From Bilabrum cf. latius (lineage: Eukaryota > Bigyra: Bicosoecida > Bigyra > Bicosoecida): a stretch of 64,000 bases of DNA. The notes below the pieces were generated by a model that was not told the origin of the DNA, did no database searches, and saw nothing but the letters and a program-made list of their open reading frames with translations. The position numbers and the translations under genes were made by a program. This document shows, piece after piece, positions 1-10,793 of the stretch; the stretch's first letter is position 1; every line of letters begins with the position of its first letter. Location of the stretch: assembly GCA_965178125.1 (NCBI GenBank), contig OZ237747.1, positions 1 through 64,000 of the forward strand, in the 5' to 3' direction.

Positions 1-252
1 ACCCTAACCCTAACCCTAACCCTAACCCTAACCCTAACCCTAACCCTAACCCTAACCCTAACCCTAACCCTAACCCTAACCCTAACCCTAACCCTAACCC
101 TAACCCTAACCCTAACCCTAACCCTAACCCTAACCCTAACCCTAACCCTAACCCTAACCCTAACCCTAACCCTAACCCTAACCCTAACCCTAACCCTAAC
201 CCTAACCCTAACCCTAACCCTAACCCTAACCCTAACCCTAACCCTAAACCCT
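1..252. repeat. Terminal telomere, (CCCTAA)n
   Basis: Uninterrupted CCCTAA repeats start at base 1, so this is the C-rich strand of a chromosome end running inward. The array leaves the perfect register at its inner edge as CCCTAAACCCTG and then enters the first 155-bp subtelomeric repeat. The repeat is the TTAGGG type shared by many unrelated eukaryotes, so it does not identify the lineage. Confidence 0.98.
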
Positions 253-1643
253 GTGAAATTCTTCATACACCCATATCGGCGCCGCGCGGCCAGAACGGAA
301 CCTGGGGAATATTTGGCCCATGTTTTGCCCCCAGGCCGTCCCGATGCAGTTTGAACGGTCTTCATATCACCTGTAGTTGCCGAGATCGTAGCACGTCGTT
401 TTTCGGTGTGAAATTCTTCATACACCCATATCGGCGCCGCGCGGCCAGAACGGAACCTGGGGAACATTTGGCCCATGTTGTGCCCCCAGGCCGTCCCGAT
501 GCAGTTTGAACGGTCTTCATATCACCTGTAGTTGCCGAGATCGTAGCACGTCGTTTTTCGGTGTGAAATTCTTCATACACCCATATCGGCGCCGCGCGGC
601 CAGAACGGAACCTGGGGAACATTTGGCCCATGTTGTGCCCCCAGGCCGTCCCGATGCAGTTTGAACGGTCTTCATATCACCTGTAGTTGCCGAGATCGTA
701 GCACGTCGTTTTTCGGTGTGAAATTCTTCATACACCCATATCGGCGCCGCGCGGCCAGAACGGAACCTGGGGAACATTTGGCCCATGTTGTGCCCCCAGG
801 CCGTCCCGATGCAGTTTGAACGGTCTTCATATCACCTGTAGTTGCCGAGATCGTAGCACGTCGTTTTTCGACAAATATTGAAGATGAAAATATTTTTTCC
901 CCGACCCTGTCCCTGACTTTATATTAGATACCCTAACCCTAACCCTAACCCTAACCCTAACCCTAACCCTAACCCTAACCCTAACCCTAACCCTAACCCT
1001 AACCCTAACCCTAACCCTAACCCTAACCCTAACCCTAACCCTAACCCTAACCCTAACCCTAACCCTAACCCTAACCCTAACCCTAACCCTAACCCTAACC
1101 CTAACCCTAACCCTAACCCTAACCCTAACCCTAACCCTAACCCTAACCCTAACCCTAACCCTAACCCTAACCCTAACCCTAACCCTAACCCTAACCCTAA
1201 CCCTAACCCTAACCCTAACCCTAACCCTAACCCTAACCCTAACCCTAACCCTAACCCTAACCCTAACCCTAACCCTAACCCTAACCCTAACCCTAACCCT
1301 AACCCTAACCCTAACCCTAACCCTAACCCTAACCCTAACCCTAACCCTAACCCTAACCCTAACCCTAACCCTAACCCTAACCCTAACCCTAACCCTAACC
1401 CTAACCCTAACCCTAACCCTAACCCTAACCCTAACCCTAACCCTAACCCTAACCCTAACCCTAACCCTAACCCTAACCCTAACCCTAACCCTAACCCTAA
1501 CCCTAACCCTAACCCTAACCCTAACCCTAACCCTAACCCTAACCCTAACCCTAACCCTAACCCTAACCCTAACCCTAACCCTAACCCTAACCCTAACCCT
1601 AACCCTAACCCTAACCCTAACCCTAACCCTAACCCTAAACCCT
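253..1643. repeat. Subtelomeric macro-unit 1 (1,391 bp)
   Basis: Four head-to-tail copies of a 155-bp sequence starting GTGAAATTCTTCATACACCC lead to an AT-rich spacer ending TTATATTAGATA. A perfect CCCTAA array of about 713 bp (931-1643) follows and exits through CCCTAAACCCTG. All repeats have the same orientation as the terminal telomere. This unit is 6 bp, one telomere repeat, shorter than the standard 1,397-bp unit. Confidence 0.95.
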
Positions 1644-3004
1644 GTGAAATTCTTCATACACCCATATCGGCGCCGCGCGGCCAGAACGGAACCTGGGGAA
1701 TATTTGGCCCATGTTTTGCCCCCAGGCCGTCCCGATGCAGTTTGAACGGTCTTCATATCACCTGTAGTTGCCGAGATCGTAGCACGTCGTTTTTCGGTGT
1801 GAAATTCTTCATACACCCATATCGGCGCCGCGCGGCCAGAACGGAACCTGGGGAACATTTGGCCCATGTTGTGCCCCCAGGCCGTCCCGATGCAGTTTGA
1901 ACGGTCTTCATATCACCTGTAGTTGCCGAGATCGTAGCACGTCGTTTTTCGGTGTGAAATTCTTCATACACCCATATCGGCGCCGCGCGGCCAGAACGGA
2001 ACCTGGGGAACATTTGGCCCATGTTGTGCCCCCAGGCCGTCCCGATGCAGTTTGAACGGTCTTCATATCACCTGTAGTTGCCGAGATCGTAGCACGTCGT
2101 TTTTCGGTGTGAAATTCTTCATACACCCATATCGGCGCCGCGCGGCCAGAACGGAACCTGGGGATGCAGTTTGAACGGTCTTCATATCACCTGTAGTTGC
2201 CGAGATCGTAGCACGTCGTTTTTCGACAAATATTGAAGATGAAAATATTTTTTCCCCGACCCTGTCCCTGACTTTATATTAGATACCCTAACCCTAACCC
2301 TAACCCTAACCCTAACCCTAACCCTAACCCTAACCCTAACCCTAACCCTAACCCTAACCCTAACCCTAACCCTAACCCTAACCCTAACCCTAACCCTAAC
2401 CCTAACCCTAACCCTAACCCTAACCCTAACCCTAACCCTAACCCTAACCCTAACCCTAACCCTAACCCTAACCCTAACCCTAACCCTAACCCTAACCCTA
2501 ACCCTAACCCTAACCCTAACCCTAACCCTAACCCTAACCCTAACCCTAACCCTAACCCTAACCCTAACCCTAACCCTAACCCTAACCCTAACCCTAACCC
2601 TAACCCTAACCCTAACCCTAACCCTAACCCTAACCCTAACCCTAACCCTAACCCTAACCCTAACCCTAACCCTAACCCTAACCCTAACCCTAACCCTAAC
2701 CCTAACCCTAACCCTAACCCTAACCCTAACCCTAACCCTAACCCTAACCCTAACCCTAACCCTAACCCTAACCCTAACCCTAACCCTAACCCTAACCCTA
2801 ACCCTAACCCTAACCCTAACCCTAACCCTAACCCTAACCCTAACCCTAACCCTAACCCTAACCCTAACCCTAACCCTAACCCTAACCCTAACCCTAACCC
2901 TAACCCTAACCCTAACCCTAACCCTAACCCTAACCCTAACCCTAACCCTAACCCTAACCCTAACCCTAACCCTAACCCTAACCCTAACCCTAACCCTAAA
3001 CCCT
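1644..3004. repeat. Subtelomeric macro-unit 2 (1,361 bp)
   Basis: Same plan as unit 1. The fourth 155-bp copy lacks 36 bp after ACCTGGGG near 2164, which accounts exactly for the shorter unit. The telomeric block runs 2286-3004 (719 bp) without a variant repeat. Confidence 0.95.
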
Positions 3005-4407
3005 GTGAAATTCTTCATACACCCATATCGGCGCCGCGCGGCCAGAACGGAACCTGGGGAATATTTGGCCCATGTTTTGCCCCCAGGCCGTCCCGATGCA
3101 GTTTGAACGGTCTTCATATCACCTGTAGTTGCCGAGATCGTAGCACGTCGTTTTTCGGTGTGAAATTCTTCATACACCCATATCGGCGCCGCGCGGCCAG
3201 AACGGAACCTGGGGAACATTTGGCCCATGTTGTGCCCCCAGGCCGTCCCGATGCAGTTTGAACGGTCTTCATATCACCTGTAGTTGCCGAGATCGTAGCA
3301 CGTCGTTTTTCGGTGTGAGTGTGAAATTCTTCATACACCCATATCGGCGCCGCGCGGCCAGAACGGAACCTGGGGAACATTTGGCCCATGTTGTGCCCCC
3401 AGGCCGTCCCGATGCAGTTTGAACGGTCTTCATATCACCTGTAGTTGCCGAGATCGTAGCACGTCGTTTTTCGGTGTGAAATTCTTCATACACCCATATC
3501 GGCGCCGCGCGGCCAGAACGGAACCTGGGGAACATTTGGCCCATGTTGTGCCCCCAGGCCGTCCCGATGCAGTTTGAACGGTCTTCATATCACCTGTAGT
3601 TGCCGAGATCGTAGCACGTCGTTTTTCGACAAATATTGAAGATGAAAATATTTTTTCCCCGACCCTGTCCCTGACTTTATATTAGATACCCTAACCCTAA
3701 CCCTAACCCTAACCCTAACCCTAACCCTAACCCTAACCCTAACCCTAACCCTAACCCTAACCCTAACCCTAACCCTAACCCTAACCCTAACCCTAACCCT
3801 AACCCTAACCCTAACCCTAACCCTAACCCTAACCCTAACCCTAACCCTAACCCTAACCCTAACCCTAACCCTAACCCTAACCCTAACCCTAACCCTAACC
3901 CTAACCCTAACCCTAACCCTAACCCTAACCCTAACCCTAACCCTAACCCTAACCCTAACCCTAACCCTAACCCTAACCCTAACCCTAACCCTAACCCTAA
4001 CCCTAACCCTAACCCTAACCCTAACCCTAACCCTAACCCTAACCCTAACCCTAACCCTAACCCTAACCCTAACCCTAACCCTAACCCTAACCCTAACCCT
4101 AACCCTAACCCTAACCCTAACCCTAACCCTAACCCTAACCCTAACCCTAACCCTAACCCTAACCCTAACCCTAACCCTAACCCTAACCCTAACCCTAACC
4201 CTAACCCTAACCCTAACCCTAACCCTAACCCTAACCCTAACCCTAACCCTAACCCTAACCCTAACCCTAACCCTAACCCTAACCCTAACCCTAACCCTAA
4301 CCCTAACCCTAACCCTAACCCTAACCCTAACCCTAACCCTAACCCTAACCCTAACCCTAACCCTAACCCTAACCCTAACCCTAACCCTAACCCTAACCCT
4401 AAACCCT
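3005..4407. repeat. Subtelomeric macro-unit 3 (1,403 bp)
   Basis: Same plan. There is a 6-bp tandem duplication (GTGTGA) near 3314 between two 155-bp copies, which accounts for the extra length. The telomeric block is 3689-4407 (719 bp). Confidence 0.95.
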
Positions 4408-5804
4408 GTGAAATTCTTCATACACCCATATCGGCGCCGCGCGGCCAGAACGGAACCTGGGGAATATTTGGCCCATGTTTTGCCCCCAGGCCGTCCCGAT
4501 GCAGTTTGAACGGTCTTCATATCACCTGTAGTTGCCGAGATCGTAGCACGTCGTTTTTCGGTGTGAAATTCTTCATACACCCATATCGGCGCCGCGCGGC
4601 CAGAACGGAACCTGGGGAACATTTGGCCCATGTTGTGCCCCCAGGCCGTCCCGATGCAGTTTGAACGGTCTTCATATCACCTGTAGTTGCCGAGATCGTA
4701 GCACGTCGTTTTTCGGTGTGAAATTCTTCATACACCCATATCGGCGCCGCGCGGCCAGAACGGAACCTGGGGAACATTTGGCCCATGTTGTGCCCCCAGG
4801 CCGTCCCGATGCAGTTTGAACGGTCTTCATATCACCTGTAGTTGCCGAGATCGTAGCACGTCGTTTTTCGGTGTGAAATTCTTCATACACCCATATCGGC
4901 GCCGCGCGGCCAGAACGGAACCTGGGGAACATTTGGCCCATGTTGTGCCCCCAGGCCGTCCCGATGCAGTTTGAACGGTCTTCATATCACCTGTAGTTGC
5001 CGAGATCGTAGCACGTCGTTTTTCGACAAATATTGAAGATGAAAATATTTTTTCCCCGACCCTGTCCCTGACTTTATATTAGATACCCTAACCCTAACCC
5101 TAACCCTAACCCTAACCCTAACCCTAACCCTAACCCTAACCCTAACCCTAACCCTAACCCTAACCCTAACCCTAACCCTAACCCTAACCCTAACCCTAAC
5201 CCTAACCCTAACCCTAACCCTAACCCTAACCCTAACCCTAACCCTAACCCTAACCCTAACCCTAACCCTAACCCTAACCCTAACCCTAACCCTAACCCTA
5301 ACCCTAACCCTAACCCTAACCCTAACCCTAACCCTAACCCTAACCCTAACCCTAACCCTAACCCTAACCCTAACCCTAACCCTAACCCTAACCCTAACCC
5401 TAACCCTAACCCTAACCCTAACCCTAACCCTAACCCTAACCCTAACCCTAACCCTAACCCTAACCCTAACCCTAACCCTAACCCTAACCCTAACCCTAAC
5501 CCTAACCCTAACCCTAACCCTAACCCTAACCCTAACCCTAACCCTAACCCTAACCCTAACCCTAACCCTAACCCTAACCCTAACCCTAACCCTAACCCTA
5601 ACCCTAACCCTAACCCTAACCCTAACCCTAACCCTAACCCTAACCCTAACCCTAACCCTAACCCTAACCCTAACCCTAACCCTAACCCTAACCCTAACCC
5701 TAACCCTAACCCTAACCCTAACCCTAACCCTAACCCTAACCCTAACCCTAACCCTAACCCTAACCCTAACCCTAACCCTAACCCTAACCCTAACCCTAAA
5801 CCCT
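4408..5804. repeat. Subtelomeric macro-unit 4 (1,397 bp)
   Basis: Standard unit: four 155-bp repeats, AT-rich spacer, then telomeric block 5086-5804 (719 bp). In length and visible sequence it matches unit 5. Confidence 0.95.
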
Positions 5805-7201
5805 GTGAAATTCTTCATACACCCATATCGGCGCCGCGCGGCCAGAACGGAACCTGGGGAATATTTGGCCCATGTTTTGCCCCCAGGCCGTCCCGATGCA
5901 GTTTGAACGGTCTTCATATCACCTGTAGTTGCCGAGATCGTAGCACGTCGTTTTTCGGTGTGAAATTCTTCATACACCCATATCGGCGCCGCGCGGCCAG
6001 AACGGAACCTGGGGAACATTTGGCCCATGTTGTGCCCCCAGGCCGTCCCGATGCAGTTTGAACGGTCTTCATATCACCTGTAGTTGCCGAGATCGTAGCA
6101 CGTCGTTTTTCGGTGTGAAATTCTTCATACACCCATATCGGCGCCGCGCGGCCAGAACGGAACCTGGGGAACATTTGGCCCATGTTGTGCCCCCAGGCCG
6201 TCCCGATGCAGTTTGAACGGTCTTCATATCACCTGTAGTTGCCGAGATCGTAGCACGTCGTTTTTCGGTGTGAAATTCTTCATACACCCATATCGGCGCC
6301 GCGCGGCCAGAACGGAACCTGGGGAACATTTGGCCCATGTTGTGCCCCCAGGCCGTCCCGATGCAGTTTGAACGGTCTTCATATCACCTGTAGTTGCCGA
6401 GATCGTAGCACGTCGTTTTTCGACAAATATTGAAGATGAAAATATTTTTTCCCCGACCCTGTCCCTGACTTTATATTAGATACCCTAACCCTAACCCTAA
6501 CCCTAACCCTAACCCTAACCCTAACCCTAACCCTAACCCTAACCCTAACCCTAACCCTAACCCTAACCCTAACCCTAACCCTAACCCTAACCCTAACCCT
6601 AACCCTAACCCTAACCCTAACCCTAACCCTAACCCTAACCCTAACCCTAACCCTAACCCTAACCCTAACCCTAACCCTAACCCTAACCCTAACCCTAACC
6701 CTAACCCTAACCCTAACCCTAACCCTAACCCTAACCCTAACCCTAACCCTAACCCTAACCCTAACCCTAACCCTAACCCTAACCCTAACCCTAACCCTAA
6801 CCCTAACCCTAACCCTAACCCTAACCCTAACCCTAACCCTAACCCTAACCCTAACCCTAACCCTAACCCTAACCCTAACCCTAACCCTAACCCTAACCCT
6901 AACCCTAACCCTAACCCTAACCCTAACCCTAACCCTAACCCTAACCCTAACCCTAACCCTAACCCTAACCCTAACCCTAACCCTAACCCTAACCCTAACC
7001 CTAACCCTAACCCTAACCCTAACCCTAACCCTAACCCTAACCCTAACCCTAACCCTAACCCTAACCCTAACCCTAACCCTAACCCTAACCCTAACCCTAA
7101 CCCTAACCCTAACCCTAACCCTAACCCTAACCCTAACCCTAACCCTAACCCTAACCCTAACCCTAACCCTAACCCTAACCCTAACCCTAACCCTAAACCC
7201 T
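5805..7201. repeat. Subtelomeric macro-unit 5 (1,397 bp)
   Basis: Standard unit; telomeric block 6483-7201 (719 bp). Near-identity with its neighbours points to recent amplification or gene conversion, or to an assembly effect. Confidence 0.95.
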
Positions 7202-8263
7202 GTGAAATTCTTCATACACCCATATCGGCGCCGCGCGGCCAGAACGGAACCTGGGGAATATTTGGCCCATGTTTTGCCCCCAGGCCGTCCCGATGCAGTT
7301 TGAACGGTCTTCATATCACCTGTAGTTGCCGAGATCGTAGCACGTCGTTTTTCGGTGTGAAATTCTTCATACACCCATATCGGCGCCGCGCGGCCAGAAC
7401 GGAACCTGGGGAACATTTGGCCCATGTTGTGCCCCCAGGCCGTCCCGATGCAGTTTGAACGGTCTTCATATCACCTGTAGTTGCCGAGATCGTAGCACGT
7501 CGTTTTTCGGTGTGAAATTCTTCATACACCCATATCGGCGCCGCGCGGCCAGAACGGAACCTGGGGAACATTTGGCCCATGTTGTGCCCCCAGGCCGTCC
7601 CGATGCAGTTTGAACGGTCTTCATATCACCTGTAGTTGCCGAGATCGTAGCACGTCGTTTTTCGGTGTGAAATTCTTCATACACCCATATCGGCGCCGCG
7701 CGGCCAGAACGGAACCTGGGGAACATTTGGCCCATGTTGTGCCCCCAGGCCGTCCCGATGCAGTTTGAACGGTCTTCATATCACCTGTAGTTGCCGAGAT
7801 CGTAGCACGTCGTTTTTCGACAAAACCCTAACCCTAACCCTAACCCTAACCCTAACCCTAACCCTAACCCTAACCCTAACCCTAACCCTAACCCTAACCC
7901 TAACCCTAACCCTAACCCTAACCCTAACCCTAACCCTAACCCTAACCCTAACCCTAACCCTAACCCTAACCCTAACCCTAACCCTAACCCTAACCCTAAC
8001 CCTAACCCTAACCCTAACCCTAACCCTAACCCTAACCCTAACCCTAACCCTAACCCTAACCCTAACCCTAACCCTAACCCTAACCCTAACCCTAACCCTA
8101 ACCCTAACCCTAACCCTAACCCTAACCCTAACCCTAACCCTAACCCTAACCCTAACCCTAACCCTAACCCTAACCCTAACCCTAACCCTAACCCTAACCC
8201 TAACCCTAACCCTAACCCTAACCCTAACCCTAACCCTAACCCTAACCCTAACCCTAACCCTAA
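7202..8263. repeat. Subtelomeric macro-unit 6, truncated
   Basis: Four 155-bp copies as in the others, but the AT-rich spacer is missing after TTTTTCGACAAAA. The telomeric block (7826-8263, about 73 repeats) follows directly and stops abruptly at CTAACTTCCGGATGG. This is the innermost unit and the junction with older subtelomeric sequence. Confidence 0.93.
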
Positions 8264-9706
8264 CTTCCGGATGGACCACTAGGCGAAACCGCTCCTAGAA
8301 GGTTTTCACCAATTCTGCGGAACCGGCGCCGCATCGCATGATGACACGCCCAAATTACCGTGTAGGACTTCTATGATCCAGAGCTATCGAATGATATAAG
8401 TCTCGATTTGTGAATCGAAATTTGAATTTTCGCCAACCGCCAACCTACAAGTAGCCCTGGCACAGCTGGGTGCCAACCGCCAACCTGGGCATATCTCGCT
8501 CAATATTGGAAATGAGTGCCGCCAACCAACCATAAATCAGCTCTACTGATCAAGGGCTATCTAAATATATATAATGTGCGGCGTTTTTTTTTTTTTGGTC
8601 AAAAAAAGGGCGTGCCCCGATCCTAACATGACCCCCAGATACCCTAACCCTAACCCTAACCCTAACCATCAAAGTGATCTACTCATCGACACGCATCCGA
8701 TGGGACCACTCAATATCGACTCCGGATGGACCACTAGGCGAAACCGCTCCTAGAAGGAGTTTTCACCAATCCTGCGGAACTGGCGCCGCGAATGCCCAAC
8801 CAGGGCACACAAGCTATGCATACCATATTGTTGGCCATTTCTGATAACCACATAGACAATCAAACGGCCATTCGTCTTTGAACATGCCTAAAACGACCTG
8901 CCAAAATCATCCGCTCAACTGGTGACCCTAAACCTCCCCATATCTCACTCAATATTGGAAATGAGTGCCGCCAACCAACCATAAATCAGCTCTACTGATC
9001 AAGGGCTATCTAAATATATATAATGTGCGGCGTTTTTTTTTTTTGGTCAAAAAAAGGGCGTGCCCCGATCCTAACATGACCCCCAGATACCCTAACCCTA
9101 ACCCTAACCCTAACCTAACCTACCAATGGTGTCCATGCATATCGACTCCGGATCTACCCCAAAGCGTCACACGGCCCTGACGGATTTCACTGACCCTGCG
9201 GAACCGCGGCGCCGCCACACCTGACGCCACCTGACGTGTGTTCCCTGCGCTCCACGTATCTCAATACATCATCTGCATCGAAAACCAAATATCAAACGCT
9301 CATCTGTAGATCTGTACATGCACGAATGTACAACTGCGTTTGAGGGCTGATTTTGCCAAACGCAGTTGCGGGAAAAAGTGCGTTTGGCCCCATATCTCGG
9401 CCGCAACACATGCAATCGCTGCGTTTCAAGTGTCTAATCGTATGTACACATCGCGGGGCACACAATGGTGTCCATGCATATCGACTCCGGATCTACCCCA
9501 AAGCGTCACACGGCACTGACGGATTTCACTGACCCTGCGGAACCGCGGCGCCGCGGAGAGTTATGACCCAACTCAGAATTGTAACCTAGGTTTTCAAGCA
9601 TGCACTATCAGAATATATGGGTCTTGTTCCCTAAAGCAGGCTAGCGTAAAAGCCGAAAATGGCCGACCCTAAGTATAAGTTGACCCCCTGATACCCTAAC
9701 CCTAAC
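8264..9706. repeat. Degenerate subtelomere with duplicated blocks and telomere islands
   Basis: No gene is seen here. A block of about 175 bp (CTCAATATTGGAAATGAGTG ... GACCCCCAGATA) occurs at 8491-8667 and 8939-9119, each copy ending in four or so CCCTAA repeats. A second block containing CGGATGGACCACTAGGCG lies at 8266-8336 and 8710-8795. A third, CATGCATATCGACTCCGG through CGCGGCGCCGC, lies at 9124-9212 and 9466-9556. A third short telomere island is at 9694-9707. Much base substitution separates these copies, so they are older than the macro-units. Confidence 0.85.
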
Positions 9707-10106
9707 CATGTGTGCGCCAGTGGGTGGGTGGGGCGTGGGCGCCCTGGGTGGTGACATGGGCAGAGGGCAGGTGTGCCATGTGTGCGCCAGTGGGTGGGTG
9801 GAGCGTGGGCGCCCTGGGTGGTGACATGGGCAGTGCGCAGGTGTGCCATGTGTGCGCCAGTGGGTGGGTGGAGCGTGGGCGCCCTGGGTGGTGACATGGG
9901 CAGTGCGCAGGTGTGCCATGTGTGCGCCAGTGGGTGGGTGGAGCGTGGGCGCCCTGGGTGGTGACATGGGCAGTGCGCAGGTGTGCCGTGTGTGCGCCAG
10001 TGGGTGGGTGGAGCGTGGGCGCCCTGGGTGGTGACATGGGCAGAGGGCAGGTGTGCCGTGTGTGCGCCAGTGGGTGGGTGGAGCGTGGGCGCCCTGGATG
10101 TTGACA
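9707..10106. repeat. 70-bp minisatellite, about 5.7 copies
   Basis: The G-rich unit, with the core CAGTGGGTGGGTGG, repeats every 70 bp. It abuts the last telomere island. Open frames across it on both strands are repeat artefacts. Copies differ by single bases, such as GCAGAGGGCAGG versus GCAGTGCGCAGG. Confidence 0.93.
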
Positions 10107-10293
10107 TCGACGTGATTTCTGGTGTTATACCAGGCTAATTTCAACCATTAGGAATAATTAACTTGCAACGTGGCTGTAGCTAAGGCGCGGCGCCGACCAA
10201 CGATGCGAGATTCGGAGCCGACCACGACGCGCGAAGCACAACGTGTGAAACATATCAACCGAGTTGTCGTGGCTAACTATGGATCTTGGCACC

Positions 10294-10668
10294 ATGATGA
10301 TTGTACCAATGCTGTGCGTGCTTGCAGCTGGCTTGTAGCTGCATTACATCAAGATCATCTTCGCGTTCATTGGGAATGCTGCCAAATCCAAGTTTCTGCA
10401 GGCGGCCTCGCTTGGCCCAGCGACAGACTTCGTGCATCGCGCCGCAAAGTACGTCCACCCGATTCTGTCTTCTGTGCTTGGAGTCGGAAAATCTGGTACC
10501 CTCTCGTTCAAGTTTAGCGATGTGCTGACAATGGCAGCAGTGGTGGGAATGGCTTACCTTGCAACGCAGCTGGTCTCCGGCGAGGAGGAGAACTCGAAGC
10601 CCAGCAAGGGAAAGAAGAGCGGCAACAAGGTGCCCAAGGCTTCTAAGGAAGGCAAAAAGAATGATTGA
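10294..10668 (+). CDS. Small membrane protein with Lys-rich tail (124 aa), unknown
   Basis: Starts at tandem ATG codons and reads one in-frame TAG at codon 15 as Gln. There are two hydrophobic stretches, residues about 1-30 and 77-97, then a basic tail rich in Lys, Gly and Ser, ending in TGA. The layout suggests a small membrane protein with a charged tail; the ORF alone does not fix topology. It is the first gene inside the subtelomere and converges on the formin gene, 125 bp away. I do not recognise the family. Confidence 0.6.
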
Positions 10669-10793
10669 TTGCATCGCTGCCGCGTTTTGCCGATTGGTTT
10701 GCGAGGCGATGGTAATATCAGTTTCGATTTGACAGACAGTTAGCTTTGACAATCACGCGATCTCGCATACAACACCGTTTCTACAAACGTCTA

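Noticed and set aside
827-8298. Long open frames through the telomere tracts giving Val-Arg or Leu-Thr dipeptide proteins
   Set aside because: A 6-bp repeat without stops is open in several frames on both strands by construction; these are not genes.
9631-10144. Overlapping His/Pro/Thr-rich and Gly/Trp-rich frames in the minisatellite
   Set aside because: Period 70 is not a multiple of 3 and all frames are open for the same reason; repeat artefact.
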